DNA of 64,000 nt from Paragordius varius. Lineage: Eukaryota > Nematomorpha. The stretch is from contig OZ176054.1 of the NCBI GenBank assembly GCA_964247055.1, forward strand, positions 5,828,001 to 5,892,000, written 5' to 3'. The notes beneath the pieces were generated by a model. The model was not told where the DNA came from. It saw only the letters and a program-made list of their open reading frames with translations, and ran no database searches. Both the position numbers and the translations under genes were made by a program. Below, piece by piece: positions 1 to 12,589 of this stretch. Each line of letters starts with the position of its first letter. Positions within the stretch are counted from its first letter, which is position 1.

Positions 1-112
1 TGGTTGTCAAAAATATGGCGAAATTCCAAAATTAAAGTATATTGAAAACTCAAAACTACAACAATAATAATTTATATAAAAAATATGAATCCATTACTAA
101 ATATAAACTAAC

Positions 113-1970
113 CTGCAAAATTTTCTTCAATAATATCTAGAAAAAAATCTGCCGGATTCTCATGGATACCACATTCATAACCTATAAATATTATTTTAAA
201 AAATTATGATGAAACAGAAAATGGCATAATTAGAATACCGTATTTTTTAAAAAATATTAATATTTAGATACAATATGACCCTCAAATAGTATATAGGTTA
301 AATATATTTTTTTGCGATTTAGAATCAAATAATATTATGGGTGGAAAAAATGATATCATTTTATTTTTTAATTTATATAATCATCTAAATATATATAACA
401 CATTGAATTTTAATATGCACACTATTATACGCTTATATACAATAGGCCAACAACCAAAAATTAACAATAAAAATACGTTTAAATATGCATGTTTTACCTA
501 AATTTTGAAAGTAATTTAAGGCATCGTTGGGCGGGCCTTGATATACGACGTTTCCTTCGGAAAGCAAAAGTAATTTGTCAAAAAGTTTAAATATGCCATA
601 TCTCGGTTGATGAATAGACATAATTACGGTACATCCTTTTCGAGCAAGTCTGATTTTGCACAATGAAAACAAATAAAGTTTAAAAAATAATGAGGAATTT
701 CAGTTTGCCTTATATTATCTTTTAAAATTTTCGTTTATAAATGTCAGCCCATATATTGGTAAACATTTGTTAATCCCATTTTATTTTATCCCTAATTTTG
801 CGGTTTCTAACAACCCATTAACAATTATTTTAAATACCTAAAGTACAAATGGATGCCGGAATTCAACACATGATATATATGCATATTTTATCTAAACAAC
901 TAATCATTTTTCGATATTTTGAATCAAAAAAATTAAATATTCCTAAACTTACACATAATATATTAAAAAGTTTAAATTGTTGTTAACAAAAATGTATGTA
1001 CCGTTTTAAAAGTATGGTGACATTTATGGCAGTAGATGCATCCAGTCCACTAGTTGGTTCATCTAAAAATAAAACCTTGGGATTCGTTACAAGCTCCATT
1101 GCTATTGAACAACGTCGTTTTTGTCCCCCCGAAATACCGTGGGAATAATTACTCCCTACCTATAAAAAAATTTATGATTAATAAAAAATTTTTTTTATCT
1201 AAAATTCAGTTTTAAGGCGCATAAATAGATTTCAAAAGTGAATCTATAAAAAATAGATGCCTTATACACTATATAAGGCACATATTTTTTAAAATTTATT
1301 TTATATTATATGTATTAAAGTTTATATGTAATGAATATCTTAAATCCAGCGTAATTCTATAATTTTTAATAGTTACAATTAATTGAAAGTTAAAAAATGT
1401 AAAATACCCTTGTATTAGCACATTTATTAAGTTTTAATTCATTGATTATAGTTTCAACTTTATTGACACGTTCTTTGTTGGTGGCAGCAAGTCGCAGCGA
1501 GGCAGAAAACATAATATTTTCTTTCACAGTCATAGTAGCGACCAAAATATTTTCCTATCATTAAAATAAAAGATGTTTAATTTTAAAATTTGATATAGGC
1601 ATACTTTATTTCAAAATTTTACCTGAACAACATATCCGCTAAGATTTTTAAAATTGTGAGACACTGGTTGATTATTAAAATATATGTCGCCTTTGACCTT
1701 TCCAGATACAATGTTTCTTGAAGATAAAAGATTTAGCAACCTATAATAAAGATAGTTAAAATATATGGTAAAAGAGAAAGGAATAAAGAATTATACGAAG
1801 ATTTTCCCGATCCACTGGGGCCCATAATTGCATTAACACCTTCGTGGAAGCAACCCCTATATTTTAAGAGTATATTACGTCACATTTTTTAGTATATAAA
1901 GTGGTTTCTTGTGAATACGTTTGACAAATAATTCAATATTAGAAAAGGAAAGGGTATTGTTGCTCTCCAT
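113..1970 (-). CDS. ABCG-family half-transporter, nucleotide-binding domain (partial, continues past left edge)
   Basis: Seven exons read leftward: 1879-1970, 1797-1856, 1623-1740, 1408-1554, 1002-1159, 498-649 and 113-181; all phases agree. Together they give a continuous ABCG2/White-type ATPase domain: Walker [11 protein letters not shown]-loop VVQ, signature ISGGQKRR, Walker [15 protein letters not shown]-loop [14 protein letters not shown] and the following [10 protein letters not shown] motif. The transmembrane half should lie left of the window. ABCG proteins are ATP-driven membrane exporters of lipids, pigments or xenobiotics; the substrate cannot be told from this. The first intron (1857-1878) is only 22 nt. 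The start at 1970 is the first Met (MESNNTLSF); frame stays open upstream to a possible acceptor, so a further 5' exon is possible. Closest family by residue pattern is ABCG2, but ABCG1 or White-like assignment is not excluded. Confidence 0.92.
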
Positions 1971-2013
1971 AACAGGTGTTTTTGCGAAATTACTAAAAAC
2001 ACGCCTGTAATTT
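1971..2013. promoter_or_regulatory. 43-bp head-to-head interval, likely bidirectional promoter
   Basis: Only 43 bp separate the ABCG start codon (1970, leftward) from the ODR4 start codon (2014, rightward). Any core promoters and 5' leaders must overlap each other or the opposite coding exon, unless one gene has an unseen upstream exon. No clear TATA box is visible. Confidence 0.5.
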
Positions 2014-5000
2014 ATGCCTAATAAAATTTATGTGCAATCTTCGCTTGAAAATTTTATTAGATCGGCCTCTGATAATCTATTCGGAATTATTGTTGGACAG
2101 GTAATTTTAGTTTTATCATAAGATATACGACGATAATGTGTATATAACGCATTTAGCCTCGACAAAAACTTCATCTAATTTAAAAACTTTGATTGATGAT
2201 AAAACATCCTTATGGAGTCATGGGAGAGAAGTTTAAATTGAACTTATCAAAAGGTAAGTATGATGCTTCCCGGGGGTATTGATGTTTTGGGTATATATAT
2301 TGCAACTGATAATGAATTTAATGATGAGCAATATAATAAAGTATTAATTATATTGATTAAAAGGTTCTTATTGATTTGGAAAAAAACATTGTTAATTTTC
2401 AAATATTACCGCATTCCAACTATTCAAAATATAAATTATTGTTACAGATAAGCAAAAATGTCGATTTGAAATTTTATATATGCGATAGTAATAGCCCCAT
2501 CGTAAATATAAATTTCTCTATATTTTCAGCCCAAACCTTTAAAAAGTTTAAAAGAATGGCAATATATAAATTTTACACAACATTGGCTTTGTTTAGAAAC
2601 TTATTTAGTTTTAAACAGTTCTATTTTACAATCATGTCAATTGACCCAAGGTGTCACACCTAATAAAAAAATTGATCAAAGTTATTATTTGAGAAAAAAA
2701 TTTAAAGTATATTTATTGATTTAATATATGTTCAGAATGGTTTAATTCCTATCCTCCAATCTTATTTTGGCCAAGCAATCAATTTTTCTGAAAATGCCAA
2801 CAATATTTTTTCAGAAGCATCACAAAATATTTTGATTAATGGAAGGATTTTAGACGCCAATGATGCTAACACCAAAATTTGTAAATATATTTGTCCTGAT
2901 TCGCAAAAACATGGAGAAAAGTTACCATATCTATCTGTCGATATAATATACGAAGTAATATGCAATAAATAATTTATGAGTAATTATTAACGATACAAAA
3001 TTAAATAAATTTATAAAATTTGTGTTTTAGCATAATAAATTTACGTTAATAAGAAATTATTGCTAAAATTTAAATAAAATTGAAAACCACAATTTTAAAA
3101 TGTCAAAAATACGAAATGAAAGAAAATTAAATAAAAAGTCCGAATTTTTACCACATCCCATGTAAAAAAAGTTAATTATATTTTTAAATTATATAAAATT
3201 TACAAATTTTAATTCAAGCAATCAGACACAGGCGAAAAAGACAATAATTACGCTGAAAATCTACCGGCAGATCTATTTTTCCTTAACGGTACTTTAGTTT
3301 CTCGGGCTTTTGTTCCAAACGAATGTCAAACAGCCATTGCGTTACAAGTTTATTTCTAATACATTATAAATTTATTTTTACCATTTATTTGAGTTTTTTT
3401 TATCAAATATTTATCATAAATAGATGCTTATTAAAGACATAATCCGTAGTTTATCGGCAAGATGTGAAATAATTGTCGATGAAGAAGATACTTATGAACA
3501 TGAATTGGGTAAATATGTAATATTATAGCTATTTTTGCCTTCAATTATTTTTTTATCTACTTTTAAAATTTTGTCCTTTTGAAAATAAATTATATTGTAT
3601 TAAAAATTATACATTTTATCAATTATGAAAGATATTAATCATTTTTGTTAAAAAAATTTTTATATACCAAGGTAGACTTTTTTAAAATACATATTAGATA
3701 CACCTAAATACCTATATTATTTGCGTCTCATTACAAATCTACAAATATATCAAAAAGCTCATAAGCGATTAATTCTATTAATTTTTAGACACAATGTAAA
3801 TAATTATGTTTTTAGAATCAAAAACGTTTTTTGAAACACCATCCCGCGTTTTCTTTCCAATGGGTGAAACAAATCTCTCCATTTCAGATTACATATTTCG
3901 CGGTGAGGAAAGTTTTGATTGTTTAAAGCCCATAAACGATATCTTAGGCCTAAATCAATTAGATCCTGGGCAAATTGAATCTGATGTTGAAAGGTTTTCA
4001 GGTATTATTTTGACAATAACATACGGAAAAATGAAATAGTTTTAAACTTGTGCAAACTATTTTTTGGTTTTTATTTTAAAAAATTTGATTCATGTTAATG
4101 AATTTTAATTTTGACTTTTTTGGATAATATTTATGTCGAATGGTGCCCAGAGAATAATTATAAATCTTTTTGGCTTAATTGACAAGGTACCTAAAATTTT
4201 TTATCACATAATATTATATTATCAAAAAAAGATTACATTTATTTTTAGTTCTAAAAGTCATTTTGTATATAAAATTTGTTTTAGAGAGGCTTGCCTTTAT
4301 ATTATACATTTTCCTGAAATATAATAATTCAGATATAAATAGAGATATATTGAAATTTTTAATACATAATCCTGTAGCTTTAAAAAATCTTTTAAAAATA
4401 GTACTATTTAATTTTGTGCATAAAATATGTTGTAATTTAAACATCATATAAACTTATAATAATAATTATATAACATCATACAAATATTATATTAGGGTTT
4501 TAGCACATAAAAATCAAAAAATTTACGAACATATATTTTTTAAAATATTAAGTCTTTTTCGTTAATATCAAAGCTTTATATCATAACTCTTTGATTGAAA
4601 TGATTTTGCGTGTTTTGTTAAAAACTTGTTTATGTATATTTTCTTGCAAACTGCGCAAAATTCAAATTTAAATATTAATGTAAAACTACTCACCAAAAAT
4701 ATAAAATATTTTTAAATTAATTGTCTCTTATGATGTAAGATTATTTTATTTAAGTGATTATCTCGCTTTAACTCGCATAAATTATACCATTTACACTTCA
4801 AGAGTGTCCTTGAACAATTCAAGTTGGTCCTTGAACAATTCAAGTTGGTCCCTGAACAGTTCAAGTTGGTCCTTGAACATTTCAAGTTGGTCCTTGAACA
4901 GTTCAAGTTGGTCCTTAAACAATTCAAGTTGGTCCTTGAACATTTCAAGTTGGTCCTTAAAATTTATAAATTTTGATTTAACCATAATTTTTGCATTTAT

Positions 5001-7234
5001 TCTTTTATTTTATTATTTATTAACCTAATTTTCATTATTTATTATATATTTATTCATTTAAAAATAAAAAATTTTATTGAAAAACCACTTTCTTGTTTCA
5101 AACTATTTTTTTTTTCAATTGAACAAAATTATTGACTTTTAAATGTTTTAATGAAAAAATTTAATTAATAACCCAGAAAACTTATATATTTTTTCATTTC
5201 GTGTTAAAACCTATAAATATTCAAAATTATTTTAAGAAATGAATAAAGATATAAGGATCTCAAAGATTAAAAGTTGATATCGATTTAAATTTTATGTTAA
5301 ATAATAGAAAATGGGTTAAAAACAATAAAATAGATGAATTATTTACAATTTGATTGATAAAATTTAAAAACAAAACAAAAAAGTCAAAGGACCAACTTGA
5401 ATTGTTCAAGGACCAACTTGAATTGTTCAAGGACCAACTTGAATTGTTCAAGGACCAACTTGAATTGTTCAAGGACCAACTTGAACTGTTCAAGGACCAA
5501 CTTGAATTGTTCAAGGACCAACTTGAATTGTTCAAGGACACTCTTGAAGTGTAAATGGTATACATAATTTTTAAAATTAATTATTTGTATTTATAGATCT
5601 ATCTGAATTAAGTACTCCAGTGCCTTCCACCTTATCTCTTAACAGCCAACAAATGCCAATTATGAATAATTTTGCATCGATTTTTACAAGACGACCAAAC
5701 CTTAATGGTAAAAGATTGTATTTATTTAATATAATAATTTATTATATCAAAATTTTATATTATAAACATCGAAAGGGGATACCCTAAAATAAATTTATAA
5801 ATATATATATATATTTTTTAACCATTTTAGGGTTCCTTTTTTTTAAGCTCAATAATTTTTCAATCACCAACAACTGTTTTTTAACCAATTATTAAATAGA
5901 TTTTTTAAACCTTTTTTTTAAAGCATAATGTTTAATTAGAATTTATAATCACTAAATTTATGATTTTTATTAATATTTAATTCATTATCCGTAAATACTG
6001 AAACTCCTTTAAAAAAAGCAGTGACATGATACCCCTAAAGCAATGAATTTAAGATTTTGACTATTCTAGAAATAATAAAACTAAAATATAAAATATATCA
6101 ATGTTTAGGTAAATAAACATTCTTATTTCAAAACTCATTGAATTATTTTTTAATAAATTTATTAATTAAAAATAAGCGTTGAGTTTCATTAAAAAAGTTT
6201 TAAGTTTGGTGTAGAAGTGTTAAATTTGGTTAAAATAAGTTATATATCAATTTAATATCAACCTTTATTGTACACTCTTAAGTTGATGTTTTTATTAATG
6301 TTTTATCATTTTTTTGAATTAAATTTTGTTTCAAATAACACGGTCCGAAATTTTTTTAAAAAAGCCATCCATTTTATATTTTTTTGCGGGCCGCACACTT
6401 AGTTGCTACCTAAATAGTAAGAAACGTAAATATTGATAAATATATATTCACTGCGGCAAATTATTGCATGCAGAACAAACTAATTTCGGATAAATTTCAT
6501 AAATAAATCTTATAACCATCCCAAACTGGTTTAATGGAGTTATCAAATTTTGAATTATTTAAGGATGCCTTAACTGACTAATTTTGTTTGTTACATTCTC
6601 TAAACTGATGTTGGGTATTTAGTGATTCTTGTAAATCAATTTTATTTTGTCGGAATTATTCACTTTATTTTATTCATTTTTATCTCATATTTTAACAGAC
6701 TTTTTTATATTTGCGTTTTTCCCATTACTATTCCTTTCGTTTAGTAATTTAGTTTTTTTACTTATACTATAATAATATATAAACCACTAAATTAGTAAAA
6801 TCCATTGTAGTGAAAGGTGGTCGTGGCTATCAATCTGTTTATGTGCAAAATGCACATACAAAAATACGTTGTCGTGAAAAACAATGTTTTACTTGCTCTC
6901 TCGTCGTATTTTTAATTATCACATTTGCTCATTAAAATATTTTTCATTTGTCACTGCGGTTTCCAATTCCTGCAACATAAATTGCAAAAACAAATGAATA
7001 AAAATTAAATTTTTTGTTTGATTATTGTGTGGATAATGCAATGTATTACCCACAAATCATGTAAGGGGACCTTATGTTTAATAGGAAAGTGATAGTTAGA
7101 AATTTCAATACCATTATTACGATTTATTTTAACATAATGTATTTTACTTAGGCGTTGCTTTGCTTTTACCATTTGGGATGCTACTTGTTGGATATATATG
7201 GAAAAAATGGAGTTCAACTATAAATATGATGTAA
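2014..7234 (+). CDS. ODR4: ODR-4 family protein (ER tail-anchored GPCR-trafficking factor)
   Basis: Eleven exons: 2014-2100, 2123-2230, 2254-2340, 2364-2501, 2530-2706, 2736-2954, 3219-3347, 3424-3508, 3816-4001, 5597-5707 and 7152-7234. They sum to 470 codons including stop, near the usual ~450 residues, and every phase matches. Landmarks in order: GIIVGQ, MLPGGIDVLG, a conserved WQYINFTQHWLCLE segment, LINGRILD, LFFLNGTLVSRAFV, SLSARCEI, PSRVFFPMGETN and a C-terminal membrane anchor VALLLPFGMLLVGYIW. In nematodes ODR-4 works with ODR-8 to deliver chemoreceptors to cilia; the general family role is ER folding or export of membrane proteins. Introns 1-5 are 22, 23, 23, 28 and 29 nt, whereas the ninth is ~1.6 kb and carries a MITE. 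A poly(A) signal AATAAA lies at 7242-7247, just after the stop. Confidence 0.88.
4806..4958. repeat. Left 21-bp tandem array of family-A MITE copy 1 (7 units)
   Basis: Seven direct copies of a 21-bp unit containing TTCAAGTTGGTCCTTGAAC, with a few substitutions (AAT/AGT/ATT before TCAAG; one CCCTG). The period of 21 keeps frame, so both strands read through as heptapeptide repeats, but this is a by-product and not a gene. Confidence 0.93.
5388..5543. repeat. Right 21-bp tandem array of family-A MITE copy 1 (7 units)
   Basis: Seven nearly identical copies of the inverse unit (AAGGACCAACTTGAATTGTTC), differing only by one T-to-C, then GGACACTC and the outer terminal repeat. The unit number equals that of the left arm although the sequences have drifted differently. 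Confidence 0.93.
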
Positions 7235-7949
7235 AAAGTTTAATAAATATATTTATTAATTTTTTGTGATATGTGATAAAAACTAGCTGGTCCATCCACG
7301 CATCGCTGTGACTTAGTCTGCATGAAATAAAATGTTCTCTTATTATAAATTAAATTTATAAGCTACTTCACACTAAGCGGAGTTGGATCGAATTTAACAC
7401 TTCGATTCAAATTGGGGTATAATACCCCAGACTAAATTTGAGTTAGGATTTTTAAAAAACTACATTTAAATTTATGCTTCTATCTAATTAAAATTATATA
7501 AATATGCCAAAATATCTAAATATAATTTTGTTTTGAAAAAAGTTCCATGTCAAACTACTTCGAAGCCATTTTTATTTTACAAAATTTTTGCAATATCGTC
7601 TTCATTTAATTTGAAGGGTAAAATTAAAGCTAATTTTTTATTTAAATTACATCTAACATTGATAGAAATAGAAAAAGCTGTTTTTTGTATTTTTTTTTAA
7701 TTTTACCATTACACGCATTGTTGACTAAATTTTTACCTTTCGATTTTAGCTTAAAATAAGTAATATCAAGTATTTTTTAATAAATTTTTTTTATATATTT
7801 CGGTTTATTCATGTTATATAAGTGCATGATTTTGCCATGGTTTTGATTGCTTCCATATTTTTTAAAGAATTTAATTTTAAACAGGCTTGGGGTATCCAAC
7901 TACCCCAATTCGAATCTAACCAATATGAATGTGTTGTATCCAAGTGTTA

Positions 7950-8950
7950 AAATAGCTCAATCTCCCGCGCATTTATGAAAACGAAAAATATTCTTTGTTA
8001 AATTCGATGGGGCCTACATGTTTTCCAAAATGCTTCCTAAAAAACCCTATAACAGATGGCGTTTAAACTGACCAGCGCAAAAAATCAAATCTTTTATATG
8101 ATTTGAATCGGCCTACATATTTCCCGCAAAATTGCATCAAAACCTATATTTCAAAAACTCCATTTTTCAAGGGGTAGGGGTCAACTCATGCTGATTAAAT
8201 ATGACCCTGTCACTCTCGGCGCATTCTTATAAAAATAATAAAAACATTATTTCCGGAAAATTGCTTCAAAACCAATATTTGTTAAAAACATCATTTTCAA
8301 TGATGTGGAGAGGACCTAAGCGGCTAATTTTAAAAAAATGCCATCATACGGCACATTATAAATAAAAAATCTCAACTTTTGATAAAAATGAGCTTATACG
8401 TTTTCCAGAAAATTGATTTAAAACCATATTTATACCTTATTTTCAGGGGGATAAACTAAGGGCCCTTATTTAAAATAGCTTAATCACCCTCGGTACATTT
8501 ATAAATGATTAAAAAAACCATTCTTAATTTATAGCCTCCATCTTTTCCGGTTAATTGCATTAATGCCAATAATATTTAGAACATGGACAATGCTGAACTG
8601 AATGGCTGCGAAAAATGGCTGAAACAACTACAAAAATCCAATTTTTTATTTAATTGGAGCCACGTTTTTCGGAAAATGTTGTAAATTAAAAAACCCACTT
8701 AGTCACAATCGGCGCATCCGTAAAAAATTATGCAAAATATTATAAAAAAATGGACGCACAAGTTTTAAAAGCAAAATTACCAGAATTTTCGAGACTTCTA
8801 TTTTTTAAAACCCCTATTTCGAAGATGCAAAACTGTCTGGCTAATCTAAATAAACGGCTCAGTCACCCTCGACGCCTTTTTAACGAATTTCTGATTTGGA
8901 GTTTATACCAAGTTTTTCCGAAAAATTGTCTTATTTTTGTCAATATGGAT
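7950..8950. repeat. Degenerate tandem array, ~100-260 bp spacing, foldback-related
   Basis: Recurring landmarks are spaced irregularly: a TCACCCTCGGCGCAT-like box (near 7951, 8208, 8338, 8479, 8697 and 8857), a TTTCCGGAAAATTG-like box followed by TCAAAACC, then CATTTTCA..GGGG and GGCTAATTT. The units are strongly diverged. The same order of boxes occurs in the array at 56.48-57.30 kb inside the foldback element, so this looks like an older copy of the same family. Confidence 0.5.
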
Positions 8951-9500
8951 TACAGTAAATTGAACTAAAATCATGTTAAAATCTCATTAATATTATTTCA
9001 TTTCCCATCATCTTCATTTAATTCCTGTGTTAATGCTATTCATGTATGCCATATCAGGTGCATCATTAATTCTTTCTGGAAAGGATTAACATTAAACGGT
9101 CATAGCTCATAAACCTTGTCTTATTTTAAAATCGGAAAGATTGGTGATCAGCATATGCTATTGGAGACAAATATTTTTTGACCAAGACAACCATATATAT
9201 TTACCCTTAGTTTATTAAAATATAAATTAATATTGCTGCAAGGTAAAAAGAAAAGATGTAAATTGGTGTCACTCAACTCATGTTTATTTTAAAAAAATTT
9301 CAACTGATATTTCATTCGTCCAAATTATTGAGTCATAAATGATTTAAAAAATATTTTTTTATTTGGTTTTTGTAGAAATTTACAATATGATAAAAAATAA
9401 ATGCAGAATGAAGTAACCACCATTAAAAGTTGATGATAAATGATATCCAGTTTCCTAATTTATTAAATGCATATTTATAAAAAGTATATATTTATTAATT

Positions 9501-9503
<3 letters not shown>

Positions 9504-9531
<28 letters not shown>
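9504..9531. repeat. (AT)n microsatellite
   Basis: A run of about 14 AT dinucleotides downstream of CDK7. Confidence 0.95.
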
Positions 9532-9535
<4 letters not shown>

Positions 9536-9578
9536 TAAGTATTGGCCGGGTACAGCAAAACAAGACGATTGCAAATTA

Positions 9579-12156
<2,578 letters not shown>

Positions 12157-12169
12157 TAAAAAATGTTTA

Positions 12170-12427
12170 TTATTTTAACTCCCAGGGTTGACGACACATG
12201 GGGCAATGAGTTGAATGTGAATCGAGTGACGATATCCAAGCAGTGATACAATGCATATGAAAGCAGTGATTGCATTTTCCAATAGAAATAGGACAAGAAT
12301 CGCCGGGTATTTTGCAATTAGGACATGTATTTTCGAAAGGCATTCGGCATATTCCACAGTTATCATCGTTTGTTTCCCATTTCCAATATGCTGCGTTTGT
12401 CCAAGAAATGATTTTAACTTTCATCAA
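12170..12427 (-). CDS. ANAPC11: Anaphase-promoting complex subunit 11 (RING-H2 E3 subunit)
   Basis: A single uninterrupted exon of 85 codons, the family's usual length (human 84). It starts MMKVKIISW and matches along its whole length: a W-rich N-terminus, [32 protein letters not shown] and CPMCRQPW, giving all cysteines and histidines for the RING-H2 fold plus the extra zinc site. With APC2 it forms the catalytic core of the APC/C ubiquitin ligase that drives mitotic exit. Its AATAAA (12166-12171, minus strand) overlaps the stop codon, and the CDK7 start codon follows 13 nt later. It is divergent from RAB3GAP1, 162 bp away. Confidence 0.96.
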   Translation of the reverse strand: MMKVKIISWTNAAYWKWETNDDNCGICRMPFENTCPNCKIPGDSCPISIGKCNHCFHMHCITAWISSLDSHSTHCPMCRQPWELK

Positions 12428-12589
12428 TCAATCAATTATTTTTGAATAGTTCAAAGGCATACCAAGAAGCGAATTTGTAAATTAAAAAGGATATGAATAA
12501 AGCTGGTAATAACAATATATAATATAATAAAGATACTTCCTCAACAATTGTAGTTAAATTTAAATGTATACCAGGATATTGTAACACAG
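12428..12589. promoter_or_regulatory. Head-to-head promoter interval, APC11 / RAB3GAP1
   Basis: 162 bp between divergent start codons at 12427 and 12590. It must hold the transcription starts of RAB3GAP1 and of APC11 (and of CDK7 if that gene is cotranscribed). AT-rich, no motif that I can name with confidence. Confidence 0.5.

Larger units (their letters stand above)
4786..5560. mobile_element. Family-A MITE, copy 1: TIRs built of 21-bp tandem repeats
   Basis: A 775-bp non-coding element inside an ODR4 intron. It begins TACCATTTACACTTC, ends with the exact inverse, and is flanked by TA on both sides, the target duplication of the IS630-Tc1-mariner superfamily. Just inside each end is an array of seven 21-bp units (AAGTTGGTCC core, 4806-4958; GGACCAACTT core, 5388-5543) in opposite orientation. 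The middle is AT-rich with no transposase. The right array is almost homogeneous, the left array varied at two or three positions per unit. Confidence 0.9.
7235..9578. other. Intergenic stretch with degenerate repeats
   Basis: No gene is supported between the ODR4 stop and the CDK7 stop (convergent genes). 7950-8950 holds a decayed repeat array, described separately. The rest is AT-rich unique-looking sequence and an AT microsatellite at about 9504-9531. Confidence 0.6.

Noticed and set aside
4133-4451. Short + strand frames after ODR4 exon 9
   Set aside because: The next ODR4 exon joins in phase without them. No homology and no consistent splice pattern.
4712-5565. Heptapeptide-repeat proteins on both strands (KDQLELF and SLNNSSW types)
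   Set aside because: They arise because the 21-bp MITE unit keeps frame. Both strands are open, the arrays are inverted copies of each other and there is no splice or homology support.
6335-6410. GGTCCG...GGGCCGCAC block, possible hAT-like relic; similar one at 32375-32530
   Set aside because: Subterminal-type motifs occur, but I could not define two ends or a target duplication.
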